Shown here: positions 32,886-46,000 of the stretch, piece by piece
How the letters are laid out: every line of letters begins with the position of its first letter
Position numbering within the stretch: position 1 is the stretch's first letter
DNA from: Diadema setosum
Lineage: Eukaryota; Echinodermata; Echinoidea; Diadematoida; Diadematidae
Assembly (NCBI GenBank): GCA_033980235.1
Contig: CM067062.1
Coordinates: 15,713,801 to 15,777,800, forward strand
Length of the DNA stretch: 64,000 nucleotides
Direction: 5' to 3'
Program-made: the position numbers and the translations under genes
Notes under the pieces: generated by a model
Databases searched by the model: none
Told to the model about the DNA's origin: nothing
The model's input: the letters and a program-made list of their open reading frames with translations, nothing else

Positions 32886-35800
32886 GTAAGTCCCCTGTCA
32901 CGTCTTATTCCAAATATTGTTAGTCTGCCGTTCAATATACTTTTTTTTTCTTTTTTTTTTTAAAGTGATAGATCTACTGTGGAATCCCAGGTTGTTGATA
33001 GTCCCGCACAAAGAGTTTAATGTTTGCGATACGCAGCCGTGTATAGCTGTATTTAGGGCCTTAGTACATACCCTGCACAGGCTGCAGTGCAGCCTCAGCT
33101 CTCCGCCCGTTGTACATCGCACGGTGTCTTATCTGGAGCTGGCTGGTGGGGCTACGTTGTACATTGACCGAAAGATCGGTCTGTATCTGGTCGTCGGGGG
33201 ATATGTTCCGCGGAGGCGGAGACTGCGTCTGGCTTCACGGATCCGGAGGAGAGTGCTAGATAACGTAAAAAAAAAATAAAAAATAAAAAAATGTTGAAAA
33301 GATCAAGACTCCTCCGGACAGACGTAGACAGATCTTTCTGCCTATTAAACCAACCACTAACAAAGTAGGGCCTAAATGTTAGTTTATGTTGTACACAGGC
33401 AGTCACAGCACAGTCCCAGTCATCACGTCACCAGCTGCAGCAGCCAGCTGGTCACAGTTATTTGACTTATTTATAAATTAAATTACTGTAAATTTGTTAG
33501 TGCTGTGGTCTTAAACTATACACAGCCCAGTCGCCGTATCTTTTCGCACAGCGTCTGGTCTGGCTAGTCTTTTTGTTGACTTCGAGAAGTAGTTCGGGCC
33601 GATCGCAGTTAAGCCCTACCCTGTCTGTATGTATTCCCTATCCATAATTATATATACACAGCCCAGTCACTGTAAGTAGTAAATTCGCACAGCGTATTAA
33701 CAGCGCGCAGCATCTGGTCGGGCTAGCCTATCCACAGCCCTGTCGCTGTACACAAGTGTAAGGCTGGCGCACGGCGTCTGGTCAGGCTAGTCTGTATGTA
33801 GATATTTAGCATTTTCATGATGCACTCTCCCATTTCCCATGTCTCTTTTTGCTGCATGCTGTTAACAATACAATTTAAAACTTGAGGGTTTTTTTTTCTG
33901 TTTTTACTTGTAAATTATTTTGAACTTTTCTCTCTATTAAAAAGACTCTAGATTTATAGGAATCTACATAAGAACCCTATAGTATCCCTATAATAATAGA
34001 CCCTCTAAATTATTTTATTAAAGTTTACCCGAGTAAGCACAGATCACCGAGATTGCTAAATAACAATAGGTCTACAAAGTAGTTCTAAATGATTGCTGTA
34101 ATTTAATATGAATAATATGACTCATGATCCTGAGTTCATGGCATATTCATAATTGTTTGTACAGCATTGGACCTAATTTGCAGAGACTATCTCTGTTGGA
34201 GAAGGTATGAACTGCTGAATACAGATGGGCCTGAAATTACTGCAAACTCTAAAGTCGACCTAACCCTGGGGGGCTGGCTGGGGCGCTCCATTGCTGTACA
34301 CAGTTATACTGTGGGAGCTTCGCGTTCAGGCTGGTAGCATTTACAATCAACCCAAACATAGAGTTTACACATTTACATGTATAATGATTATATTATGATC
34401 ACTCTGAAAAAGGAAAATGTTGAATTATCAGTGATGGATTGATTGCCAGGCATCAAAATAAATTACCGGTACGTTGTAGCTGACTTTGCCAAGGAAAACC
34501 TATAAACTCCCATATGAAATGGGTATCATCCTACAGTAGTTTGAATTTGTTGTATACTGCAGTAATTGGGGTGGTGTTGTTTGTTCAATTGCAGAGGCTT
34601 TTAACTTTTTGCTGTCTTTTTTTTCCCATCTTCCTTTCTCTATTACCAAAATGTAGATACAAACTCTAAACCCTGGGGGAATGATGTGTTTGTCATTTGC
34701 ATCTCAGTGATTGCTGTGGCAATTGGCTTGATCTTTTGGAGTAGACAGAAGCGCAATGACGTACGGGTATGTATTCTTGTATGTTATTGTCTTTTACATT
34801 TCTTGATTCATTGTCAAAATGGAATCTTGATGTTCATATTGATTTACAGTGTTTCAAATAAAATAGGAAGCAAATATTGTGATTCTATGTTTGTCTTGTC
34901 ACTTTAAAGAATCTGAAATATTTTTGTGAACTTTGACATTGGACGTGTCTCCAAGATCTCAAGTAGCTTAAAGATCATAACATTCTTCATCCACAATTTA
35001 TTATTGACTCAACTGGATGTATCAGATGTGTACTGCACCATATACACCAACACAAATCTTGTATAAACTTATAATTGTCTTATGTAAAAAGTATTTTATC
35101 CACATGACTCTAATGCTACGTATTAAATAGTTTATTAAAAATACAAGTCTTTACCAATCATCTTGTATCTGATTTGAGATACAAACCGTCACAGTTGTGT
35201 GCATGATTGATGTTTAGTTGTTGTTGTCATCGCTGTTGTTGTATTGCTCACTATAAAGAATAATGTTACTGTAATTTGGGTGTTGTTTATTATGGTGTCA
35301 TAATCATTTCAATGTTTATGATTGAGGCAAGGCATAAAGTACTGTAAAAGTGGAAATTTTAGCACATTTCACGCAACCAGAAGTTAGTGCCAAAAAAAAA
35401 AAAAACCAACCCCAAAACAAAACACTTATACAGGCCATATGTTCCAGTAGTTAAAGGACAAGTTCACCTTCATAAACATAAGGATTGAGAGAATGTAGCA
35501 ATATTAGTAGAACACATCATTGAAAGTTTTAGGAAAATCAGGCAATCCGTTGAAAAATTATGAATTTTTGCAGTTTTTGTGCAGTCACCGCTGGATGAGA
35601 AGACTACTGCAGCATATGATGTCATATGGGTACAACAATATAAGGAAAATATAAAGAGAATTTCACAAAATGTCATCTTTTGAAAAAAGTACACATTCCC
35701 TTGACTCGTTACTGACATATGTTATGGGTAATATTTTTCCCCCTGCCTTTAGAAAGAGGCAAGTCATGTGCTCTTTTATTATGCGAAAAAAGTGAAAATA

Positions 35801-38800
35801 TGTTGAATTTTCTTCACATTTTCTTTGTGCTGTTGTACTCATATGACATCACGAGCCTTAGCAGTCTCCTCATCCAGCGGTTCCAACACAAAAATTTTAG
35901 AAATTCATAACTTTTACATAGATTATCTAATTTTCCTCAAACTTTCACTGAGGTGTTCTTCTAATATTGCTGCATTCTCTCAATCCTTAATGTTTATGAA
36001 GGTGAACTTGTCCTTTAATGTCCTGATTCTGTGGAATTAAAAACATGCGAAATTCATCTTACCCGGCCGAACATGAAAAATTACTCGGGCAAAAATATCC
36101 ACTTTTACAGTAATAAGGTACATGCACTATACTTGATTTGTAAGTTGTTGTACCTTCTATTTGTTCATGTTGGAACCTGTCTATACTTTTGAAAAAAAAA
36201 ATACTGTTCTATGCACCCAACTTACAGAAAGAATCAGCTGGCGATGCCTCTTCACAAGTGCCTTCTGGGAAATGTGAAATAAAGACCCTTAGAATCTTCT
36301 ATGGCACCCAGACTGGAACTGCCAAGGTATTTGAACATCTTTCAAATGTGCCCAGTTTTCTAAATATCATACAACATTGTGTTTCTCTTTTTTTGCGGAG
36401 GTAAAGTTATTACATGCTCTATAAATATGTTACTCCTGAGTTACAATTCTCCGAAGGTAAACCCACTTCGCATTGATGATTGGTAAAAAAATCAATCCTT
36501 CAATTTTGACATTGAGAAATTCTTTTTTTAAGACATTTTTTCTGTGGTGAAGTTTTACCAGCTGAAATGCCACTGAGAGTATTTCACATGCAGTAGTTTT
36601 CAATTGTACAGTAGAAGTGAAATCAATGCAATGATGAAGAGACTGACAATTCTTAACAGTATGGCCAGAATTCTCAAAACTGATTTAAATCAAAACAAAT
36701 TACTTTGTAGACTAAAACAGTCATAAATAGGCATACCTGGCACGTATACTTGTCAGCAGGCATTTATTCTTGGATGTATGGTGGAATAATTATATGCAGT
36801 GTGCCACTTTGCATGGTTGAAGTTTGTATAATCTATCAACTAGATTTAAACTACCTTCATGAAGTATAGTTTATGTGTGTTTGCTACGGATCCTATAAGC
36901 TTTTTTGGTAGCCATGGCTAGGAATATGCATGATACATTATTTTCAACTTTATGAAGAGCACATAGCAGTATTCATTTCTGAATATTTGTCATTAAAATT
37001 AGGAAGTTTTGATTTGTAAAATAGAATAGCATTATTAAAACCTGTAGGGTTTTTCTGCACAAATTCATAGATACAGACTGAGTGTATATAATGTACTATG
37101 TTTGAGCTATCAATCAAAATTTGTGACTAATTTTATATAATATTTTCTTTAATTTATGGTTTAGAAATTTGCACTTCAACTAGCTGACGAAGCACAAGGT
37201 TCTTTTGCTACAGAGACGGTCGACTTGAAGGATTTTGATCCAGAGAAGCATGTCTTGCAGGAAGTAAGGTTTCATTCAGAACTGTGGTATCTTGTTAAGA
37301 TATCAAAACATTTGAGTTAAAGATTTAATGCACTGTAATGCCTGTAGGATTTGTTTATTCACATAGTGTAGGTTCTCTCGAATGTAGCTCATGGTAATTT
37401 GATCAAATTTATGTTGCTGATCTCTTTTTCTTTACAATTTATGCATTACATCCTATACATTAGGGCCTATATCAAATGATCAGTAAGATATTTTGCTGGC
37501 TATCTGTTGACTTATGTTGATTCTATTTGCTAACAATGTTAAAGAATGAGATTTATTTTTCATTGGAGATTTTTTGGTGTACAGTTATCCTAAGAACGGA
37601 AATTAAGAATAATATATAGCATTCACAGAGGATCCATGAATAATGATTATGATTATGATAGAGAAGGAACGTGAAAGAATTCCTGTCATTATCATGGTGT
37701 CACACCATTGCCAATGTGTTCATTTATGTTCTGTCAAATAAATGTATGTACCTTTTTGTAAGCATTGACATGCGTTCAGATAACAGATCAGATACATTTG
37801 CAGTAATGTGGGCTCTAGAGATAATTTGATTCTAAATATCAGTTTGGAAAGTGTTTTCTCTCGGAATGTAGTTCTGATAGGACCACCCTCAGTACATCAC
37901 TTGACAAAGATAATTATCCTTCAAACAGTAGGCATAAGGTGAATAATCAAGTTACTTGCGCTTGCACTTTGCATCGTATTTTCACACACTGTTTGGCCTT
38001 CTACTATCTAGGTTGATGGTCAGATTGCATTTGTCTATGTGGTGGCCACCTACACAAATGGAGAACCTCCTGATGTCGCAAAGTGGTTCTACCAGTGGCT
38101 GCAGGAGTCTGTCAATGATTTCCGCGTCCCAAGGACCCTAATGAGGGGACATCGCTTTGCTGTGTTTGGACTTGGAAATTCACTTTACCAAGACCACTAT
38201 AACACAGTGAGTTGGAATCTTTTTCTACTCGAATCATAATGGGTACACTTGGTCATAATTAGAAAAAGGTGCATCTTGTTGAATTTTGTAGTCTTAGTGA
38301 AATGATAAAAGAGCAGTTGTCTAAGAGCCTTAAAATAAACATAACAGAGTAAATGATGTGTTGCTCCTGTGAAAAACAGAAATTGTTGTGTTGTGTTTTT
38401 TTATGCCTCCGCCACGAAGTGGTGCCGGAGGCATTATGTTTTCGGGTTGTCCGTCCGTCTGTCCGTCCGTCCGTCCTTCCGTCCGTCTGTCCGTCCGTCC
38501 GTCCTTCCGTCCGTCCTTCCATCCGTCCGTAATGAATTTTGTGGACAGCGTAAATAAAAAACCTTTTGAGGTATCCTAATGAAACTTTTATGTGTATTAG
38601 GAGATGAAGTTGTGCCTATCAACTTTTGGGTGCACATGCTCAAGGTCAAAAGGTCAAGGTCAAATGCTTAAGACTTCACTATTTCCCCCATATCTATGCA
38701 ATGCCTGAAGATATTTTCTTGAAACTTATTGTATACATGTATTACCCAATTAAGATTCTCTGGTGAAAGTTTGGGGTCATGAGGTCAAAGGTCAAAAGGT

Positions 38801-39975
38801 CAAGTAAAAATGTTGAAATTTCATTTTTTTACTCCTTATCTTTGAAATTGTTCAAGGTATCTTCATGAAACGTAGTATATATGCATGTACTGACTGGCAG
38901 TGATTATCTAGGGAATTTGGGGTTCAGGGGTCAAAGATCAAGGGCAACACTTCAAAATTTTACTATTTCCCTCATACATGTATTTATGCAATGCCAGCAG
39001 GATTTCTTTTTTTTTTTTTTAACTTGGTGTATGCATGTATTACCAAATAGAGATTCTCTGGGAAGTATTTTTTTTTTTTTAAAGGTCAAAGGTCAAAAGG
39101 TCAAAGATCAGGTGAAAGTGCTGAACTTACTTCTTCCTCCATATCTTGGAAGTGGCTCGAGTTATCTTGAAACTTAGTACATATTTATGCATGTTCTGCC
39201 CGACAGTGATTCTCTTATGAATTTTAGGGTCAAAGGCCAGATGAAAATGGTAACAGTTTACTATTCAATACAGAAATTGCACTTTTTCTCCATACCTTGA
39301 AAATTACTGAATGCATAAACTTATGAAAGGGTCAAAGTCAAGTTAAAGTCCTTAAATCCCCAAATACATGCTCTCCTATTCATCCAATTAAACCTAGGTC
39401 AAGGAAGGTGAACATTTAACACATTTGTGACCAACATGTCATTTTGATATTTTGCAAATTTTGTGAAAATGTATTCACACATTGTCCACATGTACTAGAG
39501 ACCTATTGGGAGAATCATGCATTATGGCGGAGGCGTACCAGTCGCCATAGCGACATTTCTAGTTGTTTATGCTTTTGTTTACTTGCAGACGAATCTTTCA
39601 CAGTCTTTTGTGATCTTCTTTAGTGATTTACAGTTTGTCCAAGTAAGTGATTATACAGAAATGATGTGATGTCAAGTGTAGCGATGACAATGCACTTATC
39701 TTGTCATTCATTTGTCAAATCTATCTACCCGTGTTCGTTTTCATCAGGTCAGTTGTAATATATCCCACTGGTTGCTGGACTTGGGAGCCAGTCCTCTACT
39801 ACCCAGGGGAGAAGGCGATGATAATGTCGCTAGCAGCAAACATGGAGGTGAGCATAAGTATTATAGCTGTAGTGATGAGGTATTGACCATACAGGTAGTG
39901 ACCAGACAGTAAGTGGCCAGGCAGGATGCTAAAATCTCTTGGAGGATCCATTTTAACTGGGAAGGTGGGCATATC

Positions 39976-40006
<31 letters not shown>

Positions 40007-43000
40007 ACTACTCTGTCATGAAGGCTTATTCTATAGTGAAAAACTTCCTGTGTGGAGCACTAGAGAGCCGTCATCCTTTAGTTCCTGAACCAGCTGAAAT
40101 CACCCTTGCGTGTGTTATGTTTGCGCTTGTGCAGGTTCCAAAGTGTGGTATAAAAATGTGGAATGATTCTGTGCCTGGTTTTTATCATTTCTGCTACCCT
40201 TCAATTTAATCTGCAGATACACCATCAGTTTGTTTAAGCCATGCAAAATTGTGTGGAATTTAAAATCTAAACCATTGCTGCAATATATGATTGAATGATC
40301 TTGAAAATGAGTTTATGTCTAATTAATTATTCTTCTTTGTACTCTTGTCTTTCATTTCACAGGAATGGAAGCAGATTTTGAAGCATGGAAATCAAGTCTT
40401 TTTGAGAGCCTTAAAACAGGCAATGAGGACCAGGGCTGCGCTTGCAAGGAAGGCGGGTCTTGTCAGACAGCGAACCAAAAGATCAAAACTGGAGACCAGG
40501 TCAGTGGCAGTATTTGAAGGCGAAATCTCAAGCTGATTTGCTACTCACTATTTCACAATTTGCAGTTCAGGATAATTCAAGAATGTAAATGTGTAAGTAA
40601 GCTTCTTAAGTGAACCTTGTAATTCGAAACTGCTTAATGAAAACATGACTGAACTTGAAACTCCTGTAATATTGACAAATGTTCACTTTTTCTTTTTGTT
40701 TGTTTGTTTGTTTGTTTTTTATGAACAATACATGCAGTTTCCAAAAGGAAGGTATGTCAGCTCTCAAAAGTCTCAACTTACATAGGCATTGGAACCTCTC
40801 AATAGCTACATCCCAAGCTGTTCCTTTTTTTCACTTCCAGTCAGCAGCTGTGAAATGAATAATGCACCATTTTGAAAACCCAGAGAGAGGGATGATGGAG
40901 ATTTGCTCTTGGGTTGTGTTCTCAGCTGTGATAATTACGATTATAAGCAAGCAGTTTTCTTCCGAATCTGCATTGTGGTTTTCCAGTCCAGGAAGAGCAA
41001 CAAACCTGTGAGAGAGGATGATGGCCTCGACAGCGACCTCGAGGACGATGGCGAGACCGACGTCATCGATGTGGAGGACCTTGGAGCTGTCATGAGCAGG
41101 ATGAAAAATGCTCAGGTAGTCTATTTCCCTACAGTCTGTCTTCAGTATTCAAGGGGAACCAAAGAGCAGATAATATGTTCCTCGATTAAATCACTCTTCA
41201 TTCACTACCCACCATGGTACATTTAAAAGCCATGAAAGGGATTGCCCATCAGTGCCTAAAGTGCACTGAAGTGAATTATGGTACGAATCCTTTGTGTTGA
41301 CTAAAAGGTTGGCCGTAAGAAGTCCATAACTGCTCAATGTATTTGAACAATACTTGATCTCTCCATGATACCATGCCTGTAGTCTGGTTATGCTCCTTTC
41401 GCGATTGTCAATTCAGGACTAGGAGGTCGCAAAGTCCACAGACTTGTACATGAAAAATCAGGTATAACAGGGAAATGAGTAAAAGAAGAAGTATAGACAG
41501 TGATTAGAATATGAAATATATTCAAAGACTGATTCTTGAATTGTAATGGTTTTCATGTGCATTGTCCACCATGTCTTGACAGCTTAGCTAGTCTGTAACA
41601 AAAAAAGGCAGTGCATTATCATGTACTGATTGGCAGTCTAGAATTTGAATATAGATGTACATTATGTTTAATTCATAAGTAGTACATCATCACATCTAAG
41701 TATTTTCACATAAACCAATTCTAATATAGAGTTGGAAGGGAAAGCTTGAGGATGCCTAAAGCTGGGGAAGATTATTCTTTACGCTTTTTAAAAGAGGACA
41801 AAAGGATATTAGAAAGCAGGTGGATATGAACATTTGGTATCCAAAGGGGAGCTTGAAGAGGTAAAAGACTTTATCAGTTATCACTTTCCAAAGGAAACAG
41901 ACTAGTCATATTTTTTGAGATTGTTTTGTGTGTTTGTTTTTTAACAAGTATTGTCTAATGTACTGTAATATCACTTTGTACTAAGTATTATTTTCATATA
42001 AATGTAAGAAATAAAATTCCTTCTTTTTTTTTTCCATTACAGACTGTCAATGGAATCCACAAGAACTCTGAACCAAAAGAAATGGTGACTCCCACCATCC
42101 GCAAAAATCTCACCAAGCAAGGTAATTGGAGAGGGGAGGCGTCTGCTAGAATTTACAAACATGTGACTTAAATTTAGTCCATGGGTTTTATAAATTTGTG
42201 CGCATAAGTGCATGACTCCTGATTAGTAAAAATGACAAATGGACATACGTGTACCTTTCCCCTATATCCCCCTTGATTACTGGACCTCTCTTAGCATTAG
42301 TGAAAAATAACTTGTATTTAGGCACTCAAAATGTGCATTCCCCCCACCCCATATTTGGTTGTCTTGCTGATTACTCTGCATTCAGCATGAAAATGCTTCA
42401 ACTGTCTTTGCTGTATTTCTCTCACTGTCCTCGATGTTCTTTTTCAGGCTATAGAATAATCGGGTCCCATTCGGGAGTCAAGTTGTGCCGGTGGACAAAG
42501 GTGAGCATGCAATGACAATCAACGTGAGGATCTTGCAGTATTTACATGGTTTCATTATTGGTGGTTGTCTGTGTTTGATGTTTCATGCTTTTGCTTTTTT
42601 CTTTGCAGACCTGTTTGTGTGCTTCCACAAAAACCTAATCCACTTTGTCCAGACAAAATAAAAGGCCATTTGGTCATTTGAATCAGCTACCCAGGGTACT
42701 AGTGGAATGACATATAGCAAAGAATTTTGCAGGGAATGAATGGAAGAGTACTAGAAACCTATATCGGAAAAAAAAAATGAATGAAACTTCTAATATTATA
42801 AATATTATCAGAGTTTGTTGGTTATTGTAGGGAAAGTTTTGTTTCAGCTTTGTTTGGGAATTGCTTATTGATGGCATTGCCCACATCTGCAGCTAAATTG
42901 ACTATGATGAAATGAAAAGAGCATACTGGACCTGTGGTCCAAAGTTTTTGAACACTGATACCGTGTGTGAAAAATGATACATGTAGTAAGAGTACAATGT

Positions 43001-46000
43001 GCTTTAGATACAGGAAAAGAAAATTTATGGCGAAAGTACAAATTCAAAGACAAATGGCACTGAAAGCCAACCTTAGTCAAGGTTATGCTTACTTGGAAGT
43101 CAGTAAGTGATCTAGACTTTTACCCCACTTCCTTTGGTGTGTCCGATACCTTATGTGTAGTGCAAATAAAACTGAAAAACATTTTCCTCACAAAATGCAA
43201 TGAGGGCATTTCTCTCCCCTCCCCTCTTTGCCTTCACAGAGTATGCTGAGGGGCAGAGGTGGTTGCTACAAGCACACCTTCTACGGGATCGAGAGTCACC
43301 GGTGCATGGAAACCACGCCCAGTCTTGCCTGTGCCAACAAGTGTGTCTTCTGCTGGAGGTGGGCTTTGTTTGACATCATTACCCAGATGAAATGGTTGAC
43401 ATGGTTGGGATGGAGAGGGGGGGGGGGGGGGGGGTGGGGGGGTGGGGGGGGGAGATGGAGGAGATGGAAGAGAACTTAGAGGTTTGCCTTGAGCAGTTCC
43501 CTTGCAGTGTCTTCTACTTGAAGTGTTGCAAGGTATATCGGGGAGCTACACCCATCATGTAAAAGTGCATGTGCTGAAGACACACACACAAAAAAAAACC
43601 ACCCCAAAACAAACAAACAAAACAACAATGTCCCTGTAACAACCACAAATGATGAAGTCTAGTTCATATTTCAGTTTAAATACAAATGATTGAGAGTTGG
43701 ATATGTAACATCTCACTCCAAATCATAAAATTCTCTTATGCCATTACACTGTGCATACATAAATTGCATACTCATTGCAAAGCTTCCAGGTGACCCAACT
43801 TGTTGTGAGAGTGCCATAAGAGGTTAAAAGATCAGCCTTCGGTCTCTGAAGAATTTTAAAATCCCAAAGCTCAGGTGCATGTGTAAAGGAAATATAGGCC
43901 GTGAAAGCTGCCAGGGGATTGGTCTTTGCTGCACTGATTTCTATACATTTTGAATTTATTTGACAAGCTGTAAAGTTACTGATACATGCCACGCGACTGT
44001 TTGCTGAGAAAATGACAAACCCAGCCATAGGTACATGGGTCTAGAAATTAAATGTCTCACCATTATTTCACAATATAAGGATGGTACTGTCAAAGTTTGA
44101 ATTTAAACAAATATCTTTGTCATTACCCCACACAGATATTTATGATATACTTCCTTAGTTTTTCTCCTATTCACATGATTTACAAATAAATTCAAGGCTT
44201 TCTAATGAGCCATTGTTTTATTTGTTTTGGTGGTAATTTTCCCTAACCTTATAATGTGCTTAGGAGGGTGGATTTTAGTTTTGTCTTGATGATGCATGTT
44301 AATATGTTATACATTGTTTGTTTTTTGTTGTCCTTGTCAGATATTTATTGTCATAATTATATATGTATATTTTGTCAGACACCATACAAACCCTGTAGGC
44401 ACAGAATGGCGATGGCAAATGGATGATGCAGAGTCCATCGTAGAGGGCGCCCTGCAAAATCACTACAACATGATCAAACAGTTCAAAGGTCAGATACAGT
44501 GATGCCTTGTGTTAATGCTACTTTCTCTGTACAGTCAAACCTGCCTTAGCGGCCACCTCTCTATAGCGGCCACCTGTCTGTAGCGGCCACTGAAAAATCC
44601 CCCCGAGAGAAAAGCAATGTTAAAGACCCTGTGTATAGCGGCCACCTGTCTAACGCAGCCAGCGGCCACAAATTTTGTTTCCCATGGTAGATTTTAACCT
44701 GTCTATAGCGGCCAAAAACCTGATGGAGCCGTAGCCGAGCCGATAATTCAGCGTGTTTTTCTGCTTGTTAGCCGTGCCAGTCATTCCTGGGCAACGTTCA
44801 GTGATCGCCACCGTTGCATTTATCACTTATTCAGTCACAATAATGCACTAGTGTTAAGCTTTCTTCATGACTGTGCACATGCTACATGTACTGTGCAACA
44901 ATTTCATAAGCACTGGCATTGTTCTAAGCATGATACACACATGTGCATACGTACACACATACATGTGCATGTAAGTATATATAGATGTATACAACGATGA
45001 TACATGTTACCTGTCTATAGCGGCCACCTGTTTATAACAGCCACTTTTCCGGTATCCCTTGGGTGGCCGCTATAGACAGGTTTGACTGTATTCACTTCAG
45101 TCTTGCGTGTGTTGTCAGATATGCCGTGAAGTCTGAATGTACATACATGATGAAATTCCGATTGTCATCAGTTATTTTGAATTTATACAGACCTACCAAG
45201 TTTCACGCTTTAGGTGTGAGACATATGCCCCAAATACTTGACCAGACTTTTCTCATGCCTTGCCAAGAAAAAAAAAAAAATTGAAGGATTGCAAATGCGA
45301 GCCTTGTTTTTACAATTACCTTGCTCTTCATTTGACTCACTAACTTTTTAATTGTCATGATTTTGACCATACTTGTTCCAATTCTGCTCAAATTTGTCTG
45401 CAGTAAGTTTGTGTTGTTTCATAGCTCTCTCTTTTTCAATTGATTTCTCTCTTGGTTTATGTCCCCCTTTAATTCCGAGTCTGCACAAAACTTGCAACCT
45501 TTACCCCAACAGGAGTCCCTGGGGTGAAGCCGGAGCGCATGGGTGAGGCCATGAAGGTGCAGCACTGCGCCCTGTCTCTGGTGGGCGAACCCATCATGTA
45601 CCCCAAGATCAACCGCTTGGTGCAGCTGCTCCACAAGGAGCGCATCTCCTCCTTTCTCGTCACCAATGCCCAGTTTCCTGATGCCATCAAGTGAGTCAAA
45701 GTTTCTGTCACACAAGTCTATTAACTTTTTATGTGCCACGATGTAAACCCCCTGAGTGCCATATTTTTCTTAGATGGCAAATATAGTCATGCTTTGGGAT
45801 AACATTCTGTTTTTCAAATCTATCTAACATTTGTAAATTATTGTTACCCTCGACATGTAATGAGCAAAGTTGTAGAGAAATTGCCAAGCTTTGCTTTGAT
45901 GTAAATTGTATAAAAAATCTATGATTGTTCTTTCAAATGACCAGTAGATACATTATTGTAAAGGCAAGACTTTTGCACACAAAACAGTGAAAAAAATTTA

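Noticed and set aside
38259..38649. ORFs rich in SVRPS or TDGRTDGR repeats
   Set aside because: Translation of the (GTCC)n microsatellite of the helitron-like element in alternate frames.
40345..40536. 63-residue ORF overlapping TYW1 exon 7
   Set aside because: Wrong frame; the TYW1 frame in the same exon matches the family and joins both neighbours in phase.
45419..45739. Minus-strand ORFs of 106 and 80 residues
   Set aside because: Antisense shadows of the GC-rich TYW1 exon 13.
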